Position numbers and translations under genes: made by a program. A stretch of DNA of 64,000 nt, from NCBI RefSeq assembly GCF_002865645.1, contig NW_020194686.1, positions 248,001-312,000 on the forward strand, written 5' to 3'. Of this stretch, positions 48,234-62,159 are shown piece by piece (position 1 is the first letter of the stretch; each line of letters starts with the position of its first letter). The notes below the pieces were generated by a model that did not search any database, had not been told where the DNA came from, and saw only the letters and a program-made list of their open reading frames with translations. The DNA is from Hyaloscypha bicolor E. Taxonomy: Eukaryota > Ascomycota > Leotiomycetes > Helotiales > Hyaloscyphaceae.

Positions 48234-51200
48234 ATAAGATACTTAAGGGCTTTTATATTAATATTATGGCCTACTTATTCTAGTATGTTTTGAAGCTTAC
48301 TAATAAATAAATAACTAAAATAGTAATATAGATATTATAATTTGACTTCTATAAGAAAGCAGGGATTATAAGTAAAGAATTCGGAAATAAAGCTTTATAA
48401 AGTAATATTTCAAAACAAGAAAGAGTATCTAAAACATTATATTATAGGTATAAAGCATTTATTAGAAATAATAAGATAATTAGTAAGATTATTAAAATAG
48501 ATCTCTAGCTTATCTATATTAGCCAAGCTAAGTAAAAATAAAGTTTTTATAAGTATAATATAGAATTATACTTACCTAATTAATATTCTTACTATTATAG
48601 ATCTAATAAAGGATATAGATCTAATATTAAACTAGATATTAACTTAACCTTTAGTGATTTCGTTAAGTTTAATACTATTATTAGTTTACTATAAAGCTTG
48701 GAATTAGTTAGAACTAGTAGTTAAGAATCTAGAAGCTCTGGTATTAATTATAATTTTATAAAAGTAGTAAGTATTATATCTTAATATATTATTAATTATA
48801 AATATCTGGGTGTTCTTTATTTATTTAGTAAGCTCTAGGGTATGGTTTTTGCCTATTATCTAGTATATAAAGAAAAGAGAAGTAAGGTTATTTATAAGAA
48901 TATTAGTTATGGAAATAGTAAAAATAGGGGCTATAGGAATAGCTAAGAAGCTCTTAATAAAAATAAAATAGGAATTAGAGTAATATTTCTCTTTTTTATC
49001 CGTTTTTACTAGTAAGGCTTTAAAAGCATTACTTACTAGTTTGTTCTTATTACTCTTATTATTCTCTTCTCCTTTAAATTCGGTAATGTATTATATATAA
49101 GTATTACTAAAGTATTTATTAAAGTTATAAGTATTTCGGGATCTAAATTAGTAAATATTTCTATTCTTAAATTAAGCCTTTTTAGTTTCTTATTCTTCTA
49201 GTATATATTTCTATAAGTAATATTCGGGTCTCTTATATATAAAATATAACTTCAGAATATAATTATTATAATTACGGGGCTTAGAATAATTATTACGGGT
49301 TCCGAAATTACGGTTAGGTCTATATTAATAATTTCCGGATAGATAATAGTTTAGAGGGTTTTAAGAATAATATTTTTATTTAGTAAAGAAAATCTAGGTA
49401 TTAATTTATTATTTCTTCTTATAGGTAATAATAGATAATTAGAGCTTATTAATAAGCTAGCCGAGATTATTAGGAGAGTCTGAGACTATATATTAGTATA
49501 CTAGTAAGCCTTAATAAGAGGTAATAATCTTATTATATAGGAATTTAGTAATTTATAAGGCAAGAATAAGGCTATATTATAATTTGCGTAAATTATTAAT
49601 TAGTATTTGGACAAGCTCGAATATTGTCTTTTTAGGGTCTTTTACTATTATAGTTACTAAGATAATAGCGTTTTATTTATCTAAATTTCAATAATAATAA
49701 CCGGGGCCTTTAAAGAAACTATAAATATTTATATAGGCTTCTTTATATATATATTAAGAGAGCTAGTTATTATAGAAATAGTCTTATACTAGTTCCTTTA
49801 ATATAGTAAGAAAAGCTTTTACTAATACCTCTTCTGGGAGCTCTATATATTAGTAAATATTAAGGAAAATAGCGAGTTTTTAGTTAAAACTACTATTAGT
49901 TCTATTATACTTTTATATCTTAGTATATATCTTTACTACTTCTCTAATTAGCTTTATAATAAGAGGGCTAGCTAAAGAGCTATTTAGAAATAGTAGAAAT
50001 AATAGAAATAGTAGAAATCCGTTATTACTAGCTTTTTATAATCCGGTACTAGTAAGAGTAATTATAGGTAGTAAAGAAATATAAGTAATAATTGGTTTAG
50101 TTTATTAATTTCTTATAATACTATTATTAAGGGATATATATAATAAGGTAATAGGGCCCGTATTAAGGTCTAGTCTAGTAGTAATAATATTAGCTATAGT
50201 TCAGGTATATTACTTTTCTTTCTAAATAGTATTAACTAAGAACTATATAATAGTAAGTTTCTTATTATTTTATTTAATATAAACGCTACTATATTATAAA
50301 GCAGCTCGTAATTTATATAGTATATATTAATCTAGATAATTAAGTGCTTTAAGATTAAAATTATTAAAATTCTTCTTAAATAATTCCTAGAGATAATTAT
50401 TAGTTAACTTCTCTACCTTATACTAGAATAGTCTAGTATTAAGGTAGTTTAGGACTTCCTTATTATTATAGGTAATTAGGTTAATACTATTTTTCTACTT
50501 CTTTATTTATATATATTTATCTCATAGTTCTACTATACCGAATCCCTAGGGCCAAGCTCTTCTTAATATATATATAATTCATAGTAAGGGAGGTTCGAAA
50601 ATAAGATAATTTATAATAAGTTTATAGAAAGAGTTTAGTAATAAAGGTATTTAAATATCTGGTTTAGATACCAGATACCTAGTTCAGATACTAGATACCT
50701 GGTTTAGATACCTGGTTTAAATACCTAATTAAGATACTAGATGCCTTAGATATCTAGGAATATTAAGGATATTAAAGTAAATATTTTGCCCTTAAATATT
50801 TCGTTTATAATAAGAAATTTAGGAAGTGAAATATTATAATTCCGGGAGGGCCTAAAGCTTAAAGAACTTGATTTAATAATAAAATCAAAGTAGTAATTAA
50901 AGAGCTTTAAGGGCATATATAGGATATATATTCCAGAGAGAATATTCTATAGATACGGGTATTATATAAGTAAAAAAAAATAGTTTCTAAGAAAGTAGTC
51001 TTAGGGCCAAAAAAAGTTAGTTTTAAAGAATAGTAGAAATTAAATAGATAAATAGTCAAATAGCTAATTACTTATTAATTAGTAAGAACTAGAGTCTTCT
51101 TTCTTAGGCTACCGGATACTTTATAAAATTAACGAGTAATTCCCTCCTTTAATAAAGTAATTATTAGTTCTTAGCAAGAGCTAGCTATTTTCTTCTTTAG

Positions 51201-51333
51201 GCTACCGGATGCTTTATAAAGTTAATAGGTAATTCTTTTTTTTAATATAGACTAGTTTAATTTTTACTTAGGCTACTAGATACTTTAGCTTAATTATTCT
51301 ATCTCTAATCTATAAGTACTAACTAATTAGTAT
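48234..51333 (-). pseudogene. copia copy 1: gag/integrase half and leader, decayed
   Basis: This is the 5' half of the inner copia on the minus strand. It is collinear with 35561-37312 plus 51643-52690 of the outer copy. I cannot assign gag or integrase domains residue by residue because of stops. The leader (about 50,600-51,333) holds tandem motifs: GATACCTGGTTTA-type repeats at 50,650-50,750 and three copies of a TTAGGCTACCGGATAC-type unit at 51,105-51,285. Confidence 0.6.
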
Positions 51334-51637
51334 TAGTTTACTAGTAATATATAGTACTATTATATAAGTATAAAAGTACTATTTATATATAATTAGTAAA
51401 GTTATTATTTAGAAGTAAGAATTATAGTATTATAGTATTAATATATAATTCCTAAATTTACTAAGCCTAAAGGGGTCTAGTTTACTAGTTAAGTTACTAA
51501 TAGGATATAAGGTTACATAACTATATCCCATATCTCGTATTCTATATCTCATTACCTATATTCTATTATCTATATCCCGTATCCCGTATCTCGTAACTAT
51601 ATATGTAACTCCCAAAGAAATAGCTATACTAATACTA
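51334..51637 (-). repeat. 5' LTR of inner copia element
   Basis: 304 bp, direct partner of 37318-37629, with TG decayed to TA at its plus-strand start. It contains about 11 heptamer units at about 51,520-51,600. Confidence 0.88.
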
Positions 51638-51642
51638 GCTAT

Positions 51643-54600
51643 AACTTCGGAATCTATAATAATTATATTTCGAAGTTATATTTTATATATAAGAAACTCG
51701 AATATTATTTATAGAAATATATATTAAAAAAATAAAAAACTAAAAAAACTTGATTCAAGAATAGAAATATCTATTAATTTAGATCCCGAAACTTTTATAA
51801 CTTTAATAATTTATATGTAATATATTACTAAAATTAAAGAAAAAGAAAATAATAAAAGTAATAAAAATAAACTAGAAAATAATACTTTTAAAGCTTTATA
51901 AATAAAAATAAATAAAGAAAAGAAATATTATTTAGATTTCTATTTTATTTCTATTAAAAGCTTTCTAGCTATTTCTATTATTTCTATTTCTATTATTTCT
52001 ATAATTAATATTCTTATAAATAACTTTTTTTTCTTTTTTTTATATATTAAATAATAAATAAAAATTATATTTTGAAATCTATTAAATAAATAAATTTTTT
52101 TCAGATATTTATAATTAATAATATATTAAAATATAATACTTATTATTTTTATAAAGTTATAATTAATATTAAAGTTTTTAGATTCTAAATTACTAGTTCT
52201 AATTAAATTCAAGCTTTATAATAAACTAATAATAGTATTAAACTTAATAAAATTATTAAAAATTAAATTAATACCTAGTTTAATATTAGATTTATATTCT
52301 CTATTAAATTTATAATAATAAAAATATTAATTAGATAAGTATAATTCTATATTATATTTATAAAAACTTTATTTCTATTTAGTTTAGCTAATATAAATAA
52401 AATAGAAATCTATTTTAATAATTTTATTAATTATTTTATTATTTTTACTAGATATTTTATATTTATAATATAATATTTTAAATACTTTTTTTTATTTTAG
52501 AATATTATATTATAAAACTTTATTTTTGAATTCTTTATTTATAATTCTTATTTTTTTATAAAAATTAAATTATAATATTTATATTACTATTTTAGTTATT
52601 TATTTATTAATAAGCTCTAAAATATACTAGAATAAATAAGCTATAATATTAATATAAAAGCCTTTAAATATTTATAAAATACTATAAATAATACTAGAAA
52701 TTTAAATAATTATTAAAATAATTTAAGTTTAATCTAAGAAATAATATTAGCTTTAATTATTTTATTATTAATAATATTTTCTATATTTCTAATACGCTTA
52801 TATTTTATATTATTAATAAAGGTATTTAATACTAAGCCGGCTAATAGTTTTAAAATATTAATATTTTATATATTTTATATATTTGAAATATTTTAAAATA
52901 ATATTAGATTAATATTTATTTAGATTCTTTTAATTAAATTATAATAAATATCGGAAAATAGTTTACTAATAAAAAGTTTATTTAATTTATAAATATTATA
53001 GGAACTAAAATTAAAATTATTTCTATAAAAGCTTATAATTCTATTAAAATAATAAAATATTACTATAGCCCGATTTAATATATCTATTTTATTATTATAA
53101 CCGAAATTAATAAAATTAATAAAAATACTATATCCTAAATAGCTTTTAAGACTATTAATAATTTTATAAAACCTAATAATATTTATTTTAATTTTTTTAG
53201 TTTATAGTACTTTATTTTAAATAATTAAATATAATATTTTATTATTAATTATATTATAATAATTAATAGTATTTAAAAAAAGTAATAATAGAAATTTAGA
53301 AGTTTTAAACTAGATACTAGATTATAAATATTCTAAATACTCGAAATAGTTCTAATATTATTAATATTTATAAATTTCTTTTAAATTCGAATATTTTTAT
53401 ATAATATAAAAGAAATACTAATTAATTTAATAATTAAAATATATTATATAAGCTAGTAGCTATTAATAAAAAGAATTATATATTAGTTCTATTATATAAT
53501 AATATTATCTTTTATTTAATTTTTATAAAGCTCTTTTATATAAGAAATATTAAAGTTATTATTAATAGCTTTAAATTTAAAACTATTTCCTAATTTTATA
53601 ATAAAGCTAAAAATAATATAAATATAATTTCTTTTATTACTTCTATTATTTTACTAAAATATAATAAAAAATACCTTTATAACAACCCGAATATTATAGT
53701 ATTCTTATAAAATAATAACTTATATAAGAACTTTTATTAAGTTAAAGTTACTAGCTTTTTAAAAAAAAAATATATATTTAAAATTACTTTTAGATTTTAA
53801 ATACTAAAAGAAATATATATTTTTAATTTCCGATTTATTAATAAAATTAAAAATAAGAATTTAAAAAAAGAATTTAAAAAAAGAATTTAAAAAAAGAATT
53901 TAAAAAATTAAAACTAGTTATTTAAACTTATAATAATAATAAGAAATATATAATATTAATATAATTATTTATTATTTAATATATTAGCTAGAGAATTATT
54001 TTTTAGTATTATTATTATAATAATAAATATTATAAAATTATATTTAAATAATATCTTATAAGCTTATATTTAATTAATAATATTATTTAACTAAATTTTT
54101 TATATTAACTTATTTTATAAACTTATTAGAAAACTAAATCTAAAGAATAATTCTATTCTAATAATTATAAAACTATTATATAATATATTAAAAGCTAGAA
54201 ATTACTAGTTTAAAACTTATTATTTCTATTATATTAATAAGCTTTTTATAAAATAATTAATTTATAATTCTTGTCTTTTCTATAATAAGTAATTTTTTAG
54301 AATTATTTATTTTTAAACTAATAATATTCTATTTATTAAAACTAATAATTTTATAAAAATAAAGTAATTAAAGCTTTAAGAAACTAAATTCTTAATTAAG
54401 AAATATAAATATTTTATTTTTAATTATAATCTCAAGTTTAATAGAAGTATTATTTATATAAATATTACTAGAATTATTCTTATATAAAAATACTAGTATA
54501 AAAACCTCTAAACTATTTCTATAAAAAATATTACTATTATAAGTAATAAGAATACTATTTATTAAAATCTTTTTATTAAAAACTAATATATTATTTAATA

Positions 54601-54769
54601 TACTAGAGAAATATATATTATATTAGTTTATTAATTAAAAGCTTTATATAATTTATTAATTACTATTTAAGCTATTAAATTCTCGGAAACTAATATAAAA
54701 ATATTTAATAATAAATTAAGAATATTATTAGAGAATTAAAATTTATAAAATTAGTAAAAAAGTTATTAT
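51643..54769 (+). pseudogene. middle of the outer copia pol, decayed
   Basis: It is collinear with the inner copy read in reverse, across the gypsy A target: 52,490-52,720 spans 48,500-48,234 and then 40,395 downward. RT remains lie at about 53,640-53,960 and read on the plus strand like those at 39,430-39,150 on the minus. It stops at 54769, where gypsy B is inserted just upstream of RNase H. Confidence 0.75.
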
Positions 54770-55040
54770 TATAATTCTCAGATATCTAATATCTGAAATA
54801 TCTTGCCAGATACCAGATGCCTCCTAAATACACGTAATATAGCTGCCTTATTAGAGAAATATATTTGAAATATACTAGAAATATTTAAAAAGCTAAGCCT
54901 CTTTAAAACTAGTATACTATAGAATATATATATTTCCTTATAGCCTCTTATATTCTAGTTTTTTCTTTCTTAGCTTTGAATTATTTTTATAAAAGACCTT
55001 TTATCTTGCTTTCTAAGCTTTAAATACTATACCTATAATA
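54770..55040 (+). repeat. 5' LTR of gypsy B
   Basis: 271 bp, TATAATTCTCAGATATC...CCTATAATA. It is rich in AGATATC/GATACCAGATGCC motifs near the start and contains TCTTGCTTTCTAAGC near the end. Confidence 0.87.
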
Positions 55041-56999
55041 GTATTTAAAGCTTATTTCCTTTAATCCTATAAAGGATTTCAAATAAACTAATTTAGAATT
55101 ATTAGTAATATGGGTATTATTAAAATAATAGAATCTTAGAAATATAAGTAATAGATTCTAGAATAATAAAAGCAAAAAGCTTTAGAATTCTTAGAGAAAT
55201 CAGGTATTTATATTTTTATAAATATATATTAGTAGTATATTAGAAATTCTTCTAAAAACCCGAAAATTAAAAAACCTTAAATAAAAACTACTTTTTAACT
55301 AAGTCCTAGAGTAATAAATACCTATAGGCTAGTAATCTAATTATTACTCTTAAGCCCTATTCTATAACTTTATAGGCCCTATATATATACTAGTAATAAG
55401 ATTACTAGAAAAAATATAATAAAGAAAAAATATAATAAATTAATTTTTTAGGATATTATATAACTAGAAACTATATTAACTTTAGCTAAGGCTTCTAGTA
55501 AAGCTTTCTCTAGTTCAGGTTATTCCGTTAGTAGCCTTTTCCGAACCAAATATTCTATTAGTATTTCTAGAAAATTTATAAATAAGTTTATAGAAATAGA
55601 ATTCTTTATTTCTATTATAAAGCTTCTAGAAACTAATAACTATATTACTACCAGAGAGTTATATAAATAAGCCAAGAAATCTAATATTTTATTCTCAGAT
55701 ATTAATATTATTATAAAAAGCTATTAGAAAAATATTTAAAAAGCTATTTTATATAAAAATACTTATAGTTATAATAAAGCTATTCTCGAGAATACTAAGC
55801 TCTATAATACTAAACTCGAGAATAATATTAAATACTATATAACTATAATAAATTAGCTTATAATAACTCTAGCTACTTTTACTTTACCTGCTCTAGCTAT
55901 TTCGAACTTTTATTAAAAGAATTCCGAATTATTTCTTATTTATTTTTATCTAGAATCTCTTATATCTTATATTTCTTTTAGAGATACTAGAGTTATTAAG
56001 CTTTCAGATCTAATTTTCTTTACTAGAGATTATACTATCTTTAATAACTAGCTAGTTTAGATTAAGAATAAGCTATAAGAAAATACTAATTTATATTTCT
56101 TAGAGAATCTTAAAATTATTTATATTTCTAGTAAACCTACTAATAATACTCTTATCTTAACTAATTCTTATATAAATAAAGATAGTCTAAATTAGTATTA
56201 TTAGCTCTTAAAGTTCTATTCTTACCTAAAGAAGCTATATTCTAACCCTAATAAGATATAGAATACTTATTATAACTTTAGTAAGCTTTAAATATATTTT
56301 AGTTAAATATTTTAAGAGTTTTATATTTTTTTCTTATAATTATCTATAAAAGGCAATATTAGTCTTTAAAATATTAAATATAAACTAAATAAGAAACTTT
56401 TATTAAAGCTCTAGAAATTAGTATATATATACTATAATAATTCTTTTATTAATACTATTTACTTTATTTAATATTATATTACTAATAATTAGTAAATTAA
56501 GGCTATATAAAAAGACTAAGAAATATAAAAAGATAAGAGCTATTCTAGCTAAGTTTACTTCTAGTATTATATTCTCGTATATTCCTAAAAAGTATACTTT
56601 TAAAAAGAAATTCAAGAAGCTTATATTAATTACTTTTATTAAGTATATATTTTCTTATAAGTATAAGTAATATTTTATAAAAACCGAGAATTTCTCGATT
56701 ATTAAATACTTTAACTATAATGAGTTTAGCTATTATATTAAATATTATTTAATTCTATATAATAAAAAAACCAAAATAGCTTTTTTTAGAATTAAGCTAG
56801 ATTTAATTCTTATTTTACTAGAATATATTATTCTAATAAAATATTTAAAGAATTCGAGTTCTAATTCTAATATAAAACCGGAAAACGAGTATTTCTAAAG
56901 AAAGTTTCTATTTTAGGAATTAGTAGAAATTAACTTAACTTATTTAATAAAAGGAAATACTCTTATAATATCTTATATTATTAGTATAAATAAATTAGG

Positions 57000-59900
57000 A
57001 ATTAAGTCTTTTTCCCTTATTAATACTAGAGCTAATAGTTATACTTTTATTAATATAAAGCTTATTTAGCTTATAAAGTAATTCTTAGAAATAGAATTAT
57101 AACCTCTTCTCTTATTCTATACTATATATGATTTTAATAAAAAGCTAGCTAAGTTTATTAAGAAATATATAGAAGTTTTATTTCTAATTAATAAATGAAA
57201 TATTAATATACCTATAATTATTCTAAACCTTAGAGATTATAATATTATTTTTAGTAGAAAATAAGTAATATATATTAATATTCTAGTTAATTATAAAAGA
57301 TATAGGCTTATATAATTAAAAAATAAGCCTAAATCTATATAATTCAATTATATTATTAGTATTTCTTAATAATAGCTAAAGAAGTAACTTAATAAGAAGT
57401 ATTAAAAAAATACTAATTAATAAGATTCTATTATAAGCTATTTCTAGAAATCTTTTATTCTTAAGTAGTTTTCTTTTTTTTGAACTAATTAGAGGGAATT
57501 ATATAAAACTATAAAAAAGGCGCTTTTATAGCCTAATTAAGATATAATACCTAAGTAAAAGCCAAAGAAACAGAAAGAGGTTCTTAATAAAAAGTAAATA
57601 TTAGATCTAGCTATTTTTATTTCTATAGTATTTAATTATATAGCTAAGAAAGAAAATAATATTATTAGTTAAATCTCTATCTATAAGATTAATAAAGAGC
57701 TTGAAACTCGGAAAAAAGAAGCTATTTCTGGTTTAGAGAATTAATAACTAGGAGAAATAAAGCTTTAATAGTTATAAAGAATATTATTTCCGGAACTTAA
57801 GAAATATATCTCTATTCTTTCTAAAAAGAAATCTAATACTTTTCTTTTTTATAGATTATATAATTATAAGATTTAAATTAAAGACCTAAAAAAAACTAAA
57901 AGTATTAGATATTAATTCTTCCGGTAATAGTTTATTTAAGAGCTTCTAGAAATTAAGTATTTCGTAGAAAATAATCTAGCTAAAGGCTTTATTAAAACTA
58001 GTTAGGCTCTTTTTACTTTACTAGTTCTTTTTATAAAGAAAGTAAATAGAGGTTTATACTTTTATATTAATTTCTACTATTTGAATAATATTATTTAAAA
58101 GAATTAATATTTCCTTTTACTTATTAATAAGACTTTAAATTAATTATCTAAGGCTAAGATTAATATTAAATTAGATATTTACTAAGCTTTCTATTATATA
58201 GCTATAGACCCGGATTTTTAGAAGCTAATAATATTTCATATTTATTATAAAATATATAAATATAATATTTTCTAGAAAGGCCTTATAAATAGTCTAATTA
58301 TATATTAATACTATATAAATAATATATTTTTTAAGTATCTAAATAATTTTTATATAATATATTTTAATAATATTCTTATTTACTTAGAGAACCTAATAAA
58401 ATATAAATAATATATATGAAAAGTACTAGACTATTTATATCTTACTAGTTTCTAAGTAAATATTAAGAAATCGGAATTTAAAATTATATATATAAAATAC
58501 TTGGGCTTTATTATTTCTATATCTAGTATTAAAATAGATTCTAATAAAGTTAAAATAATATATAACTAGTAATTCCTAAAAATAATTAAGAGTATATAGT
58601 TTTTTCTTAGCTTCTATAACTTTTATAAATACTTTATTAGAAAATATAAACGAATTACTAGATTTCTTATCTTATTTATAAAAAAGAAGATTTTCTTTAA
58701 ATAATCCAAATAATACTAAAAGGCTTTTACTTGCCTAAAAAAAGCTATAATTTCTATTCTAGTTCTATAATACTATAATTTAGATCTGCTTATAATAATA
58801 GAAATAAATATATCTAAAGAAATAGTTACTAGCCTACTTTTTTAATAAGATTCAGAAATAGGCCTTTAGTATTCTATAGCTTATTTTTCCAAAACTATAC
58901 TTCTAGTAAAGCTTAATTATAATATATATAATAAGGAAATACTTATTATAATACAAATACTAGAAAAATAGAAAACTAAGCTAGAGAACCTTTAAAATAC
59001 TTTTTTTAAGGTTTATTCTAATTATTATATTTTTAGAATACTTTATAATTACTAAGAAGCTTTCTTTTTAATAAGCTAAATAAACTAAACTCTTATTTTA
59101 CTATTATTTTAAGCTTATATATTATTCTGGAAAATTAAATAAGTAAATAGATACTTTATTATAAAGATAAAATAAAGTAAATACTTAGAACTAGATTAAA
59201 GAAAAGCTATAAACCCAAGTACTTTTCCCTAAAAATAAGATTAATTTAAAGATTATTTATAACTTATAGCTTATAATAATATTATATAAAATCGGCTTAC
59301 TTAATCCGGAATTCGGCCCCAAAAACTAAATATATACTAAAGACTTCCTAAAAGAAAATACTTTTATTAGAAATATAATTTCTCTAAAATAAAATATTTT
59401 CTTAGAAGCTTTACTAGTAAACTCTACTATAATAGCTCTTATAGAAATATTATTAGAAGCTCCTGCCAAGTATAATAGTTTATAACTTATAAATAAGATC
59501 TTATAAGATAATTATATATTACTAGATCTAGAAGAGCTATATATAATAGCTCAAGCCAAAAGTAATATCTAGATATTATAAGATAGCCTTCTTTTATATT
59601 ATAGAAACCTCTATATTATAAAGAATAAAATAATTCCCGGACTCTTTTTGCGAACTATTCTAATTTATAAAATATATAATAAACCTCTTTCTAAATATCC
59701 TAGATATATAAAGCTTTATTAGCTATTAAAGAAATAATATTACTAGCTATTTATAGGCAAGGATATTAATTAATACTATAATAATTACATATTTATAGGA
59801 GATTATATATATCTAGAAATAAGAAGCCCGATTTACTTTATTTCTTTTTAGTTCCTAATTACCTCTAATAATATATTACTATAGATTTTAAAAGCTATCT

Positions 59901-60450
59901 AGAAAGTAAATCGAGCTATAATATAATTACTATATTCGTAAATTACTTATTTAAATACCTAATTATAATTCTTATACGAGATATAATTATAACTAAATAA
60001 CTAGTATCTCTATTTTTACTTTATATAATATACTAAATAGATATTCCAGAAATAATTATATTAGATTAGGGACTCTAATTTATATTCGATTTCTGAAATG
60101 AATTCTATATAAGAATTAGTATAAAGCTTAAGCTCTCTATAGCTAATTATTTCTAAATAGATAAATAAATAGAAATTATTAATTAGTATTTTAATTAGAG
60201 ATTATACTTATATATTAACTATTACTAAAATAACTAGAATAAATAGGTTATTATAATTAATTATTAATAAGCCTTCTTTTAATATAAAACTATTAGCTAG
60301 TCTTTATTTATAACTAAAAAGGGCTATAAGCCTTATATTTCTCTAGACTAGAACTTTCCTATTAAAGCTAACTTATTTAAAAAGAAACTAAATAGAAATA
60401 AAGCTAAAGTATTAGTAAATTAATTATATGAATTATAATAACTTGCCTAA
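57000..60450 (+). pseudogene. gypsy B pol, broken
   Basis: RT begins near 57,961 (FVENNLAKGFIKTS, LVLFIKKVNRGLYFYINFYY). The catalytic box near 58,365 reads IYFNNILIYLEN, again with Asn for both Asp. RNase H remains carry KLNYNIYNKEILIII near 58,910. Integrase-like remains follow. The element has a different LTR and only distant pol likeness to gypsy A, so it is a separate family. A 65-codon minus frame at 56,615-56,418 is antisense to gag and not a gene. Confidence 0.8.
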
Positions 60451-61178
60451 AGCTATATAAAATAAGTATAGGAATAATATATAATATAAGCTAATACTAT
60501 TATCTAATTAATTTCAAAGTCGGAGATAAAGTATAAGTTATTATAAAGTACTAGAAATCTAATTATTTGAGCCAGAAGCTAGGGAACTAAATAGAGAACC
60601 TATTTAAGATTCTGGAATAATATAATTACTTATTTCTTTTAAAACTACTAGAAACTATAAAGATATATCTAGTTTTCTATATAAAGAAGCTATAAAAAGA
60701 TTTCTAGAATTCTTTACTAGATTAAGTAAATCCGGAACTACCCTTATTAATACTAGAAAATAGTAAATAAGAATATAGTATTAAACGGGTTATTATAATT
60801 AAGCTAGTAAGAAATAGGCTAAAGTATAGAATTTAGTAGATTAGTTAGAATAAAGATCTAGTATAATATCTAGCTTTAGTACTAAGTAATAGTTCCCTGG
60901 TTTTATAAAGTTTTTATAATAATAATATTAATATACTAGAATCTTTATAAAACCTATAATACTAGCTAGATTATATAAAAAATAATACTTATCTAGAATT
61001 ATATAGAAATAATAATAAATTCTCCTAGATTATATAATTAAGGTACTAGTCTTTTATATATAATATCTATATCCGAGATACTAGTTTTATTTTAGAAAAG
61101 AAAATAATATGAAATTAGATAAATTAATATCTTTTATAAAGCTCGGAAATAAGCTTATTATAAAAAAAGAAGTAATAT

Positions 61179-61449
61179 TATAATTTTCAGATATCTGGTA
61201 TCTGAGATACTTTACTAGATACTAGATATCTCCTAGATATATATAATATAACTACTTTATTAAAGAAATATACTTGAAATATACTAGAGATATTTAGAAA
61301 GCTAAGCCCCTTCGGAACTAGTATATTATAGGATATATATATTTCTTTATAGCTTCTTATATTCTAGTTTTCTCTTTCTTAGCTTTAAATTATTTTTATA
61401 AAAGACCTTTTATTTTACTTTTTAAGCCCTAAATACTATATTTATAATA
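61179..61449 (+). repeat. 3' LTR of gypsy B
   Basis: 271 bp, matching 54770-55040 end to end, with C/T and G/A differences and a retained CCCCTTCGGAACTAG. Confidence 0.87.
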
Positions 61450-61454
61450 TTTAT

Positions 61455-62159
61455 ATTTAATTATTTTTATAAATACTTTATTTATAAATAATAGAAATCT
61501 CTTTTTCTAAATTAAATATATTTTAATTTTAATAAATAGAACTAAATATACTAATATTATTTACTAGTTCTTTATTAAATATAAGAGAATTACTAGAAGT
61601 ATTTTAGCTTTAGAATTCTATAATATAGTTTATAGCTTTAATATAAATGTTTTAATTAAATCTATAATTAATAGAATACTAGAAATAGAATTACTATTAG
61701 TAATTTATATAAATTTAAAATTATTATATAAATATCTTATTAAATTAGAAACTATTTAAAAGAAATATCTAATAATTAATATAATATATTTCTATTAAAT
61801 ATATAAATAATAAGAAATTATAGAAGTTAAATAAATTAAATTAAAATCGAATTCTATTAATTCTATAATAAAATTAAAACTAATAAATGCCTTTAAATAT
61901 CTAATTAATATAAATATAATATAATTAGATATAGAGAAATAAGTTAAATATAAATAAAATAAGAAATAAATATATAAAATAAGAGAATATTATAAGAGAA
62001 AAAGTTATATATAAAAAGCTATAGTTTTAGTATATAACTAAAACCTTAAAAGTAATATAGATATATAAAATATTTAGGAAATCTAGTATTAGACTAAATT
62101 AGGAAATTTATATATAATTAGAGAAAAGTATTTTTTTTATATTTTTTTTAAAGAAATTC
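61455..62159 (+). pseudogene. outer copia RNase H and 3' end, decayed
   Basis: Bases 61,480-61,800 match the reverse complement of 38,340-38,020 in the inner copy, the RNase H region (reading like ITRSILALEFYNIVYSFNI). The tail to 62159 runs up to the 3' LTR. Confidence 0.8.

Larger units (their letters stand above)
37318..51637 (-). mobile_element. inner Ty1/copia element (copy 1), minus strand, hosting gypsy A
   Basis: Direct LTRs lie at 37318-37629 and 51334-51637. A perfect 5-bp target duplication GCTAT flanks it (37313-37317 and 51638-51642), as expected of copia integrase. Without the nested gypsy element it is about 6.5 kb. Reading the minus strand, the order is 5' LTR, a repeat-rich leader (51333 to about 50,600), gag/integrase region, reverse transcriptase (about 39,450-38,800), RNase H (about 38,350-37,960) and 3' LTR. 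The RT-before-LTR order after integrase is the copia arrangement. Frames are broken throughout by TAA and TAG. Confidence 0.88.
54770..61449 (+). mobile_element. Ty3/gypsy element B, 6.7 kb, plus strand
   Basis: LTRs of 271 bp lie at 54770-55040 and 61179-61449 and differ from the gypsy A LTRs. The flanks are ATTAT (54765-54769) and TTTAT (61450-61454); four of five bases agree, and the inner copia has CTTAT at the same site, so a 5-bp duplication that later decayed fits. Joining the flanks restores the copia sequence before RNase H. The internal order is gag-like region (about 55,400-56,750), protease/RT (about 57,000-58,600), RNase H (about 58,720-59,110) and integrase (about 59,700-60,450). 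No frame is intact. Confidence 0.88.
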
